A DNA stretch of 7,920 bases from UBA4582 sp047630175 (lineage in GTDB: Bacteria; Pseudomonadota; Gammaproteobacteria; Pseudomonadales; Azotimanducaceae), in contig JBLHVI010000122.1 in the NCBI GenBank assembly GCA_047630175.1, forward strand, positions 1-7,920, in the 5' to 3' direction. Both the position numbers and the translations under genes were made by a program. The notes under the pieces are model-generated. The model ran no database searches, was not told the origin of the DNA, and saw only the letters and a list, made by a program, of their open reading frames with translations. Shown in pieces: positions 1 through 6,822 of this stretch; position 1 is the first letter of the stretch; each line of letters starts with the position of its first letter.

Positions 1-525
1 ATGGATGAGATTGCAACCCGCGCACAACTGAGCCGTGGTTTGCTCTACGTATACTTCAAAGACAAAGATGCCATCATGCGCGGCATCATGTTGCGTTCGA
101 CAAAGTCGTTAAAACAACGTTTTGCTGACGCCTTGCATACAGGTGAAAATGGCGCGGCGCAAATCAGCTCCATCGGCATGGCTTTCTATGATTTTTCTCG
201 CGAAGAGTCCGACTATTTTGATGTGCTGCCAAATTTGGGCATATCCGCTGAAGCTGACAAATTCGGTGAGGTAGAACAAGCGATTCTTTCCAGTCGTAGT
301 GAAATCAAACAGATTATGGTGCAAGCGCTCGAAAATGGTATCAACGATAAAACGTTGGATGCTAACAAGATCGTTGATCCCGTATTGACTGCTTATTGCC
401 TGCAAGGCGCAATGCATGGCGTGATAATGTTAAGCAGAAATCGCGGCGAACACATCGATGATCTTCCAGAGCCGGAAGTTATGGTCAGACACACGATTAA
501 AATGCTCAACCTGCTTTACACCTAA
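1..525 (+). CDS. TetR/AcrR-family transcriptional regulator, 5'-truncated by window edge
   Basis: This is a DNA-binding repressor-type protein of the TetR family; its ligand and targets cannot be read from the sequence. The visible start (MDEIATRAQLSRGLLYVYF, followed by KDKDAI) is the helix-turn-helix core of the family: helix 2 at about residues 2-9 and recognition helix at about 11-19, ending in the family-typical Y-x-Y-F-K-x-K. In TetR proteins this motif is normally preceded by some 25-35 residues, so the ATG at position 1 is almost certainly an internal methionine and the true start lies before the window. The remaining 150 or so residues are an all-helical ligand/dimer domain without recognisable motifs. 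The gene ends in TAA at 523-525 and converges on soxR 112 bases further on. No neighbouring target can be assigned, because the genes on its 5' side are not visible. Confidence 0.9.
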   Translation: MDEIATRAQLSRGLLYVYFKDKDAIMRGIMLRSTKSLKQRFADALHTGENGAAQISSIGMAFYDFSREESDYFDVLPNLGISAEADKFGEVEQAILSSRSEIKQIMVQALENGINDKTLDANKIVDPVLTAYCLQGAMHGVIMLSRNRGEHIDDLPEPEVMVRHTIKMLNLLYT

Positions 526-637
526 TATCTACCTATGGTTTTTAATAACGGCTTTAGTCAAAGCGCCCGACAAAACTGCCATTACGCACGTCAGCATCTA
601 ACAAGCCGCGAGTGATCCCTGCTTGGGGCCCATACAG

Positions 638-1099
638 TCAGGCTTCACCCGGCAGGTCTCCCAATAAGTACCTTGGTCCCGCTCCCCGCGCAGCAACTCG
701 GTCTTCAGGGTTGTACAGGGAACATTTTTTCAACGATAAGCAACCACAGCCGATGCATCCGTCGAGCCGTTCGACCGTCAAACTTAACAGTTTGATGCGC
801 TGCTCCAGTTGCGTCCTGAACTGTTGACTGATGCGCGTCCAATCACGCTGATTGGGCGGTCTTCCCGAAGGCAGACTGGCAAGTTTTTCACGAATGTCTT
901 CCAGACTAAAACCTAACTGCTGGGCAATCATGATAAATGACAACCGGCGCAAGTCTGCCCGTGGATACCGCCGCTGCCCACCTGTATTTCTGCCGGGGGA
1001 AACCAGTCCCGCCTCCTCGTAGAAACGCAACGCTGAAACCGACAATCCGGTACGCTCAGCCACCTGACCAATTGACAACGTTTTTGCTGCTAGCTTCAT
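638..1099 (-). CDS. soxR: Redox-sensitive MerR-family transcriptional activator SoxR
   Basis: SoxR is a cytoplasmic homodimer that senses redox-cycling compounds through a [2Fe-2S] cluster and activates promoters by untwisting a 19-bp spacer. From the ATG at 1099 the protein has 153 residues, like the roughly 154 of the E. coli protein. The N-terminus is a MerR winged helix-turn-helix (about 8-75, with SIGQVAERTGLSVSALRFYE and the GQRRY wing). A dimerisation helix follows at about 85-112, then the cluster motif CIGCGC-x5-C with cysteines 115, 118, 120 and 126, which is the SoxR signature separating it from other MerR proteins. An in-frame GTG at 1120 would add seven residues, but the ATG has GAGGA about 6 bases upstream and is preferred. 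The gene is divergent from the VOC gene at 1222, with a perfect SoxR operator between them, so autoregulation is likely. It converges on the TetR gene. Confidence 0.95.
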   Translation of the reverse strand: MKLAAKTLSIGQVAERTGLSVSALRFYEEAGLVSPGRNTGGQRRYPRADLRRLSFIMIAQQLGFSLEDIREKLASLPSGRPPNQRDWTRISQQFRTQLEQRIKLLSLTVERLDGCIGCGCLSLKKCSLYNPEDRVAARGAGPRYLLGDLPGEA

Positions 1100-1128
1100 T
1101 GTCTTCCTCGAATCTTCCACAAACCACT

Positions 1129-1158
1129 AGCCTACCTCAAATAAAAGCTTGACCTCAA
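1129..1158 (-). promoter_or_regulatory. Possible soxR promoter overlapping the SoxR operator
   Basis: Read on the minus strand, the outer half of the SoxR palindrome supplies TTGAGG (1158-1153) as a candidate -35. An 18-bp spacer leads to TAGGCT (1134-1129), a weak -10. The soxR ATG is 30 bases downstream of it. The overlap of the -35 with the operator would allow autorepression, as known for soxR in enterics. The -10 match is poor, so this is only a candidate. Confidence 0.35.
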
Positions 1159-1179
1159 GTTAACTTGAGGTTTTAGCAT
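1149..1179 (+). promoter_or_regulatory. SoxR-activated promoter of the VOC gene (19-bp spacer)
   Basis: TTGACC at 1149-1154 is a good -35 and TAGCAT at 1174-1179 a moderate -10, separated by exactly 19 bp (1155-1173). The overlong 19-bp spacer with the operator centred in it is the hallmark of MerR/SoxR-activated promoters, which are poorly used until the activator distorts the DNA. Transcription would start near 1186, giving a leader of about 35 bases before the ATG at 1222. Confidence 0.85.
1152..1171. promoter_or_regulatory. SoxR operator (sox box), perfect palindrome
   Basis: A perfect 20-bp palindrome contains the 18-mer CCTCAAGTTAACTTGAGG at 1153-1170. This is the sequence I know as the SoxR-binding consensus from the E. 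coli soxS promoter. It sits in the 122-bp gap between divergent soxR and the VOC gene, inside the -35/-10 spacer of the VOC promoter, as expected for activation by a MerR-family protein. The match in sequence, symmetry, position and the adjacent soxR gene make the assignment very secure. Confidence 0.95.
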
Positions 1180-1221
1180 GGACCCTCAACGCATGCATTA
1201 AACCCACAAGGGGAACGCGCC

Positions 1222-1596
1222 ATGAACACCTTAGAGCACGTCAACTATACCGTCACTAATGTAGAAACAACCGCTAACATGCTACAGGAGATCTTTAGCT
1301 GGACGATTCGCTGGGCTGGACCGTCAAAGGCCGGTGGCAACACGATTCATATTGGTGGCGACAATCAATATCTCGCCTTGTATAGCCGCAGCGATCTGCC
1401 TAGCAGAGGCTCAGAACAGCATGCCGTCGGTAATCTCAACCATGTCGGCGTTATCGTCGATGATCTAGACGGCATTGAGCAGCGAGTACGTCAAGCAGGA
1501 TACACGCCTTTCAACTTTGGTGAATACGAACCTGGACGCCGCTTCTACTTTATCGACAACGATAAAATTGAGTACGAGGTGGTCAGCTACTCATAG
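1222..1596 (+). CDS. VOC-superfamily (glyoxalase/bleomycin-resistance fold) protein, SoxR-controlled
   Basis: This is a 124-residue single VOC-domain protein, presumably a cytosolic dimer. Two beta-alpha-beta-beta-beta modules are visible: one opening at EHVNYTVTNV (His6) and one at NLNHVGVIVDDL (His74), the latter ending in the strand KIEYEVVSY (Glu119). His6, His74 and Glu119 fall at places where metal-binding VOC enzymes carry ligands. The strand ending the first module (NQYLALY, 49-54) has no obvious acidic or glutamine ligand, so metal-dependent catalysis is uncertain and a drug-binding role like bleomycin-resistance proteins is possible. The start has AAGGGG 8 bases upstream. The gene follows the SoxR promoter directly, so it is the primary visible SoxR target here, and a role in handling redox-active or electrophilic compounds is inferred. 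The substrate is unknown. Confidence 0.88.
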   Translation: MNTLEHVNYTVTNVETTANMLQEIFSWTIRWAGPSKAGGNTIHIGGDNQYLALYSRSDLPSRGSEQHAVGNLNHVGVIVDDLDGIEQRVRQAGYTPFNFGEYEPGRRFYFIDNDKIEYEVVSYS

Positions 1597-1705
1597 CGAG
1601 TAGCCCCCGCGAGATTCGGAAACTCTTGCCGCACGCCATTCGACATGCTTAAGTTGCCACCGGAAAAAGACACTTAGACAGATAGATACCAAGGCGCTAG
1701 CGAGC

Positions 1706-1750
1706 GAGTCGTTCAATCAAGGACAATCAACGTCAATGCTTGAACGACTC
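1706..1750 (+). promoter_or_regulatory. Perfect 11-bp inverted repeat in the leader of the oxidoreductase gene
   Basis: GAGTCGTTCAA at 1706-1716 is the exact reverse complement of TTGAACGACTC at 1740-1750, with a 23-base loop (1717-1739). In RNA this gives an 11-bp stem whose loop exposes the purine-rich AAGGA (1719-1723) and an ATG (1736-1738). There is no following U-run, so it is not an intrinsic terminator. It lies between the VOC gene and the oxidoreductase and could be a translational or attenuation element, an mRNA-stabilising stem, or a spaced protein-binding site. The structure is seen in the sequence; the role is inferred. Confidence 0.5.
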
Positions 1751-1805
1751 ACCCGCCAGCGCTGAAATTAAGCAGGCACGAAACTTTGCCGAGGGATTAC
1801 GAGAC

Positions 1806-3221
1806 ATGTCCAAACAAATATTAAGCACTGACTACCTGATCGTTGGCAGCGGCGCAGTTGGTATGGCCTTTGCCGACACACTGGTACATGAGTCGGATGC
1901 CGACATAATTATCGTTGACATGCACGGCCAACCCGGCGGCCACTGGAATGACGCGTACCCCTTTGTCACGCTGCATCAACCATCGTCTTTCTATGGCGTC
2001 GGCTCAATGCCTTTGGGACATGACCGTCTCGACCAATTTGGGCTCAACGAAGGCCTCGGCGAGTTAGCTACTGGCGCAGAAGTAAACGCTTACTACGAAC
2101 AGGTTATGCATACAAAACTAATACCGTCAGGACGGGTACGCTACTTCCCTAAATGCCGTTATACCGGCAACGGTGAATTTGAATCGATGCTGACTGGTGA
2201 GAAGCACCACGTTTCAGTAGCACGGCGCACGGTTGATACCACCTACCTGAATACAGCCGTGCCTTCGACCCACACACCCGCGTTCAGCATTACTGATGGC
2301 GTGCGCTTTATACCTCTCAATGGCTTGCCCAAGGTCAATACCCCACCCGCCGGTTACGTCGTGGTTGGCGCGGGCAAGACCGGCGCCGATGCATGCCTAT
2401 GGCTGCTTGAACATGGCGTCGACGCAGATCTTATTCAATGGATTGTGCCGAGAGACGCGTGGCTGACAAATCGTGCAAAAATTCAGCCCAAAGATGAATT
2501 TTTCTTCGATACGTTCAACGCTCAGTCTGCCCAGTTTGAGGCTGCGGCACAGGCGACTAGCATCGATGATCTATATGAACGGCTAGAAGCCTGCGGCATG
2601 TTAGTGCGGCTTGACCCTAACGTGCGGCCTACCATGTTTCATGCAGCAGTCATCAGTCCCAAAGAGCTTGCAGCATTGCGCAGCATTCGCAATATCATAA
2701 GGTTAGGGCGAGTCACGAACATAGGACTCAATGAGATCACGCTCCAGCATGGCAGCGTGCCAACAACGCCAGAACATCTGTTTGTTGATTGCTCCGCGAG
2801 CGCCATCCTCGGTCCATCCATGGCAGCCATCAAACCCATCTTTCAGGACAAGCTGGTATTGCCCCAGACTATCCGCTCCTATCAGCCGGCGTTTAGTGCG
2901 GCGGTGATTGCCCACATCGAATTGGCTTACGATAACGACACCATTAAAAACGAACTGTGCCAGGTCGTGCCACTGCCAAATCACGCCAAAGATTGGGTCC
3001 CTATGACACTGGTAAACATGATGAACTTGAAGCGTTGGTCAGAGGAGCCGGCGCTCATGAGCTGGCAGTCAACCAATCGGCTGAATGGGTTTTCTGCACT
3101 GTCGGCCAGTGCACAGAATGATCCGGCGCGCATGGCGGTCATGAAGAAATTGCGAGCTAACTTGATGCCTGCCGCCATTAATTTGATGAAACTGATGGAA
3201 ACTTCAGCTGCTGACGGCTGA
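1806..3221 (+). CDS. FAD/NAD(P)-binding oxidoreductase, flavin-containing monooxygenase-like
   Basis: This is a predicted soluble flavoenzyme of 471 residues. It has an N-terminal FAD Rossmann motif (DYLIVGSGAVGMAFADTL, GSGAVG at 14-19), an acidic end of the second strand (IIIVD, Asp38), and PGGHWNDAYPFVTLHQPSSF, which recalls the GG-x-W segment of flavin-containing and Baeyer-Villiger monooxygenases. A second Rossmann motif (YVVVGAGKTGADACLWLLE, GAGKTG at 188-193) would bind NAD(P)H. The C-terminal third is unremarkable. Substrate and reaction are not predictable. The ATG at 1806 has GAGGG 10 bases upstream and starts just before the Rossmann strand, so I prefer it. An in-frame TTG at 1740 would add 22 residues, but its nearest AAGGA is 16 bases away and it lies within a hairpin stem. 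The gene is co-directional with the SoxR-controlled VOC gene and may share its transcript. It converges on the kinase gene with a 78-base gap and no clear terminator. Confidence 0.85.
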   Translation: MSKQILSTDYLIVGSGAVGMAFADTLVHESDADIIIVDMHGQPGGHWNDAYPFVTLHQPSSFYGVGSMPLGHDRLDQFGLNEGLGELATGAEVNAYYEQVMHTKLIPSGRVRYFPKCRYTGNGEFESMLTGEKHHVSVARRTVDTTYLNTAVPSTHTPAFSITDGVRFIPLNGLPKVNTPPAGYVVVGAGKTGADACLWLLEHGVDADLIQWIVPRDAWLTNRAKIQPKDEFFFDTFNAQSAQFEAAAQATSIDDLYERLEACGMLVRLDPNVRPTMFHAAVISPKELAALRSIRNIIRLGRVTNIGLNEITLQHGSVPTTPEHLFVDCSASAILGPSMAAIKPIFQDKLVLPQTIRSYQPAFSAAVIAHIELAYDNDTIKNELCQVVPLPNHAKDWVPMTLVNMMNLKRWSEEPALMSWQSTNRLNGFSALSASAQNDPARMAVMKKLRANLMPAAINLMKLMETSAADG

Positions 3222-3299
3222 CACATCAGTCGGTCTGCGAGCTAGCAACGTCACTTCCGCTGCCGCAGAAATGGCTAGCAAACAGATCTACAATTGCCG

Positions 3300-6200
3300 C
3301 TAAACGCGCCTTGCCTTCAACAGCTTATCAAGTGCATCGGCTAATTGCTTTTCGGTGAAAGGCTTGGCTAACAGCTGGGTAACACCCAGCGAGTAAAGCT
3401 CGGCGGCGACCTCGTCATCCATACGCCCGCTAGTAACCAGTAGCGGCATCTCTGGTCGCTCTCGGCGCAATGCTTGCGCCATAGCCAGCCCGTCCATGTT
3501 CGGCATATGCATATCAGTAACCACGGCGGCAATGTCGTTATGCACGTTAAGTGCCTGCGCCAAGCCGTCTGCACCATCGACGCAAGTCAAGATCTGATAG
3601 TTCAGCCGCAACAGCCCCCTCGTCATCACTTCTCGTATGGCTGCCTCATCCTCGATGAACAGAATGCGTTCTCCGTGCCCCTGCGGCAACTGTTCTTGCG
3701 TGACCACGCTGGGCGGAACTCGAACATCATCTTTGGTGGGTAAGAAAACTGTAAAGGTGGTTCCCTGGCCTGGCTGCGACTGAACCTTGATAAAACCATA
3801 GTGACCTTTAATAATCCCCAAGGCAGTCGCAAGACCAAGCCCCGTGCCTTTGTGAACATCCTTGGTTGTAAAAAACGGATCAAAAATATGTTCAACAACA
3901 TCGAGTGGCACGCCTACGCCGGTATCGCTCACCGTCACCACGATATAATCTCCCGGTAACGCTGGCGTCACAGTATCTGTCGGCGGCACCAGAAATCTCT
4001 GGTACTTCGCGTCGATGGTCAAAGTACCACCATCCGGCATAGCATCACGCGCATTGACGCATAGATTAAGCAGCACTTGGTGCAACTGCGTCGCATCACC
4101 TAGCACAATGGGTAGCATCGGCTCACACACAACTCGCAGGTTAATGTTCTTGGGGAAGGTCCCCTGCATTAAATTCTGCATTTCAACGACCAACAACCCG
4201 ACCCCCACCTCAGTGCGCTCACTGCTTACACCCCTCGGAAATGTTAACAACTGCCGCACCATATTTGCAGCACGTAAACCGTTTGCCTCAACAAGGTCGA
4301 TCAATGCGGTTTCGTTCGGGTAATCCATGCGCAGCATTTCAATACTCATCAGTATCGGCGTCAGGGCATTATTTAGGTCATGAGCAACACCACCGGCTAG
4401 CGTCCCAAGGCTTTCCAAACGTTGGGATCGGAACGACTGCTTATCAGCATTTTTTCGGTCTGTTAGGTCCAAATGGGCGCCGACTAGCCGCAGTGGTAAC
4501 CCTTGCGCATCATAGATCACCAAAGACCGGCTGTGCATCCACCGGTACGATCCATCCTTATGGCGAAGCCGGAAATCACTTTGACGATTCAGCAACGGAT
4601 TTACGCGCGCGGCCGCAACCATCTCCAAAATACGGTGCCTGTCTTTCGGGTGTAGGCGCGATTCAAACTCACTAAACTGACTACTCATCTCATCGTCAGC
4701 AAACCCTAACTGCGCTTTCCATTCAGCCGAAAGATTGACATCCCCTGAGACAAAATCCCAATCCCACGAACCAATCTCCGCGACTTGTATCGCCAATTCT
4801 AAGCGCGCCTGATTTTCTCGCGCCGCAGCTTCTGCCAGCTTGCGATCGGTAATATTTCGAAAAATGCCTGCCGCGCCGATTACTTGCCCATCGGCATCCT
4901 TGATGGGTGAAATCGTCGCAGACACCTGAACTAGGCGACCGTCTTTATTGAGCCGAGTAGTCTCGAAGTGCCTGTCAGTCTCGCCGGCATCCATGCGCGC
5001 CAAAATTGCCCGCTCTTTGGCATGCACATCATCTGGAATTAAGCCGGCAACGGGCGTGCCGACGATTTCCTCAGCCGAGTAGCCAAGCAATTTTTCAGCA
5101 CCCGCATTCCAACTCGTCACGCGGCCATCGAGCGTCTTACCAATGATCGCATATTCTGAGTAGTCGACGATCGCGGCCAGAAGTTCATGCTCCTCCTGCA
5201 TCTTGCGCCGCTGAGTAATATTATGGCCAATGCTGATGATGTGGGTTAACACACTTTTTTTATCGAAGCGAAACGTTAACGACAAAATAAACTGACGCAC
5301 CTGGCCGTCCCGATGCACAAATCGCACGTCGAGCGCGTCTTGGGCCCCACCCGCAGCAAGACTGTCAGCAAACCATTGCAGTGCCGGCACACGGTCGCCT
5401 GGATGAACAAGGTCAAACAACGTTTGACCAATGAGGTCAACGAGCGCTAATCCCGTAATGCGCACTGCTTCATTGTTGGCATAGGTCAACTTACCCGCCG
5501 CATCAACGATAGTGACTAAATCGCTGGTGCCATCGACTAACAGCCTGAATCGATCCTCGCTCTCGCGATAGGCGTTCGCTGCTAGTTTGCGCGCGGTAAT
5601 ATCCTGAAAAATGCCGGTTAATTTGACCGGTTGCCCGTTGGACATTGTTACAGCACAAGTAACACGGACATTTATAAGTCGGCCCTTGGTGGTGAGGGCC
5701 TCTACTTCTAGGTCGTAACCTGTGCCACGGGTCATGGCCGCATCGAATGCAGCACTAAGAAGCCGCCCAGAGTCAGGCAAACAAAAGCCGATGACGGTAT
5801 CCACAGAAGGATTGAAGGCCGCCGGCGAAGTCTCAAGTATGCGATAAGCTTCATGAGTCCAGAATAACTGCTCACTCGCTATATCGAGCGCCCAACCACC
5901 AACGCTAGCGACGGATTGTGTGGTCTCCAGCAATTGAGTGGTCGTAAGCTGCATCCCCTCCGCATTTTTCTGCGCGGTTACATCCATAAGAATGCCATGC
6001 CGCCTAACGACAATGCCGCGTTGATCAACCTCTGCCCGGCCCCGAGATCGCAGCCACCGCATCTCTCCACTGACATGGAGTACGCGAAAATCTGCCTTAT
6101 AGAGATCCGTCGAGACGTGCGCCTCGGCTAGGCCGCGTACAACCGCCACACGATCCTCCGCCAACACCGCATGAAAAAACATTTCGAGAATCATGCCATT

Positions 6201-6389
6201 CTGCGCTGTGTCTGGGTCGATAGAGAGCAGTTGAGCGGTAAATTCATCGCAGATAACCCGTTGCGTCTCGAGTTCCCACTTCCAGAGGCCAATATCGCCT
6301 GCTGCCAGCGCTAAACTGAGCCAAGCGCCAGCAGCAGATGTAGACTCTGCGGAGTGTGGGGCGCCATTGCTTGAATCCGATGTAGCCAT
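3300..6389 (-). CDS. Soluble multi-PAS hybrid sensor histidine kinase with C-terminal receiver
   Basis: This 1029-residue protein is a cytoplasmic hybrid kinase; no membrane segment or signal peptide is visible. Five PAS domains lie in tandem at about 24-138, 152-266, 276-394, 400-516 and 526-645. Each ends in the PAC-type motif (DVTAQK, DITARK, NITQRR, NITDRK, DLTDRK). The HisKA H-box is GGVAHDLNNALTP with phospho-acceptor His670. The HATPase shows the N-box (NLCVNARDAMPDGG, Asn779), G1 DTGVGV (822-827), F-box FDPFFTTK and G2 GTGLGLA (848-854). The receiver (about 907-1025) has acidic Glu913/Asp914, phospho-acceptor Asp959, Thr986 and Lys1009, all intact. PAS ligands cannot be told; PAS4 resembles the FixL type but lacks the expected heme histidine in a by-eye alignment. 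No Hpt protein or output regulator is nearby. A remnant of a paralogue lies just upstream. The ATG has only a weak GAGAG site. Confidence 0.95.
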   Translation of the reverse strand: MATSDSSNGAPHSAESTSAAGAWLSLALAAGDIGLWKWELETQRVICDEFTAQLLSIDPDTAQNGMILEMFFHAVLAEDRVAVVRGLAEAHVSTDLYKADFRVLHVSGEMRWLRSRGRAEVDQRGIVVRRHGILMDVTAQKNAEGMQLTTTQLLETTQSVASVGGWALDIASEQLFWTHEAYRILETSPAAFNPSVDTVIGFCLPDSGRLLSAAFDAAMTRGTGYDLEVEALTTKGRLINVRVTCAVTMSNGQPVKLTGIFQDITARKLAANAYRESEDRFRLLVDGTSDLVTIVDAAGKLTYANNEAVRITGLALVDLIGQTLFDLVHPGDRVPALQWFADSLAAGGAQDALDVRFVHRDGQVRQFILSLTFRFDKKSVLTHIISIGHNITQRRKMQEEHELLAAIVDYSEYAIIGKTLDGRVTSWNAGAEKLLGYSAEEIVGTPVAGLIPDDVHAKERAILARMDAGETDRHFETTRLNKDGRLVQVSATISPIKDADGQVIGAAGIFRNITDRKLAEAAARENQARLELAIQVAEIGSWDWDFVSGDVNLSAEWKAQLGFADDEMSSQFSEFESRLHPKDRHRILEMVAAARVNPLLNRQSDFRLRHKDGSYRWMHSRSLVIYDAQGLPLRLVGAHLDLTDRKNADKQSFRSQRLESLGTLAGGVAHDLNNALTPILMSIEMLRMDYPNETALIDLVEANGLRAANMVRQLLTFPRGVSSERTEVGVGLLVVEMQNLMQGTFPKNINLRVVCEPMLPIVLGDATQLHQVLLNLCVNARDAMPDGGTLTIDAKYQRFLVPPTDTVTPALPGDYIVVTVSDTGVGVPLDVVEHIFDPFFTTKDVHKGTGLGLATALGIIKGHYGFIKVQSQPGQGTTFTVFLPTKDDVRVPPSVVTQEQLPQGHGERILFIEDEAAIREVMTRGLLRLNYQILTCVDGADGLAQALNVHNDIAAVVTDMHMPNMDGLAMAQALRRERPEMPLLVTSGRMDDEVAAELYSLGVTQLLAKPFTEKQLADALDKLLKARRV

Positions 6390-6392
6390 GAA

Positions 6393-6407
6393 ACTCTCAT
6401 AGAGAGT
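6393..6407 (-). repeat. Small hairpin at the kinase ribosome-binding region
   Basis: ACTCTC-ATA-GAGAGT at 6393-6407 is a perfect 6-bp stem with a 3-base loop. On the minus strand its distal arm contains the GAGAG that is the only purine-rich site before the kinase ATG at 6389. If it forms, it would partly hide this weak Shine-Dalgarno site. A stem this short may be chance. Confidence 0.3.
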
Positions 6408-6420
6408 GATTACGCCAGCA

Positions 6421-6449
6421 TTTTTAGCACACCAAATAGTTTATGCCCA
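6421..6449 (-). promoter_or_regulatory. Candidate promoter of the hybrid kinase
   Basis: On the minus strand TGGGCA (6449-6444, four of six -35 matches) and TAAAAA (6426-6421, four of six -10 matches, preceded by an extended TGC) are separated by 17 bp. They lie about 31 bases upstream of the kinase ATG. Spacing is ideal but both boxes are mediocre, and transcription could also begin upstream of the remnant. Confidence 0.3.
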
Positions 6450-6474
6450 GCGCCGATCCGTATACAGATAGCCG

Positions 6475-6609
6475 CTACACTTTTTTCAAACTTAATAATT
6501 TTTCAAGCGCTACGGCCAATAGTTTGCCGGTGAACGGCTTGTCGAGCAGCGGCAGCCGGGGCAACTCCACGGACGGCAGAAAATTATCATTCGATTCAGA
6601 TTTAGTCAT
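6475..6609 (-). pseudogene. Remnant of a tandem hybrid-kinase paralogue (start fused to receiver tail)
   Basis: A 44-codon open frame starts at the ATG at 6609 and ends in TAG at 6475-6477. Its first residues (MTKSESND) resemble the start of the downstream kinase (MATSDSSN), and the DNA around both ATGs is similar (shared TAG-C/T-CATGAAAC on the plus strand). Its last 25 residues, beginning PLLDKPFTGK, align without gaps to the last 25 of the kinase (QLLAKPFTEK onward) with 15 identities. They carry the conserved K-P-F/T of a receiver domain's end. Everything between is missing, about 980 residues if the lost copy was as long as its neighbour. The simplest reading is a duplicated kinase gene collapsed by a large in-frame deletion. 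The divergence suggests an old duplication or a different donor. It may still be translated as a small peptide, but no receiver phosphosite remains. An upstream ATG at 6657 would add 16 unrelated residues. Confidence 0.7.
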
Positions 6610-6749
6610 GAAACAACATTGCACGTGGATGCGCTTTATTATCAGCACGCCACTCAATGTCTAACCAGTATCAAACCACATATGACTAATCGATAAGCAC
6701 CCACTGATGGTCATCGCCAACCATCGCTTACCCCGCAGACAGACTAACC

Positions 6750-6772
6750 TTGTCAGGCGACTCACCTGACAA
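6750..6772. promoter_or_regulatory. Spaced palindrome TTGTCAGG-N7-CCTGACAA, candidate operator
   Basis: Two perfect 8-bp arms (6750-6757 and 6765-6772) flank a 7-base spacer, 100 bases upstream of the SDR start. Size and symmetry fit a binding site for a dimeric helix-turn-helix repressor. The right arm overlaps CTGACA, the candidate -35 of the SDR promoter, so bound protein would block polymerase. No T-run follows, which argues against a terminator. The regulator is unknown. Confidence 0.5.
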
Positions 6773-6795
6773 CCCTGTTAATCAGCGCGTAATAT
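6766..6795 (+). promoter_or_regulatory. Candidate promoter of the SDR gene
   Basis: CTGACA at 6766-6771 matches the -35 consensus in five of six bases. TAATAT at 6790-6795 matches the -10 in four of six, with an 18-bp spacer. A second -10-like TATAAC lies at 6800-6805 inside the palindrome GTTATAAC but lacks a well-placed -35. Transcription would begin near 6802, giving a leader of about 70 bases. Confidence 0.4.
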
Positions 6796-6822
6796 AGGTT
6801 ATAACGGCACTGGCTTGGAAAG

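Noticed and set aside
450..456. Heme binding by the fourth PAS domain of the kinase (residue numbers 450-456)
   Set aside because: The domain resembles FixL, but in a by-eye alignment the heme-ligating histidine position holds Glu; the nearby His is displaced.
551..564. Hairpin GCTTT-AGTC-AAAGC between the convergent TetR and soxR genes
   Set aside because: Five-bp stem without a T-run on either side; not a credible intrinsic terminator.
937..1152. 71-codon open frame on the plus strand
   Set aside because: It is antisense to the DNA-binding domain of soxR and runs up to its operator; no protein-like features.
1740..1805. TTG start giving the flavoenzyme 22 more residues
   Set aside because: The AAGGA is 16 bases away, the codon lies in a hairpin stem, and the extension has no family feature; ATG 1806 has better spacing. 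It remains possible.
3222..3299. Possible bidirectional terminator between the convergent oxidoreductase and kinase genes
   Set aside because: Only short interrupted pairings (two GCTAGC copies, CTGCCGCAG) and no T-run on either strand.
4241..4675. 144-codon open frame on the plus strand inside the kinase
   Set aside because: It is antisense to the HisKA and PAS5 region of a clearly coding kinase, has no recognisable domain, and is explained by the kinase's codon use.
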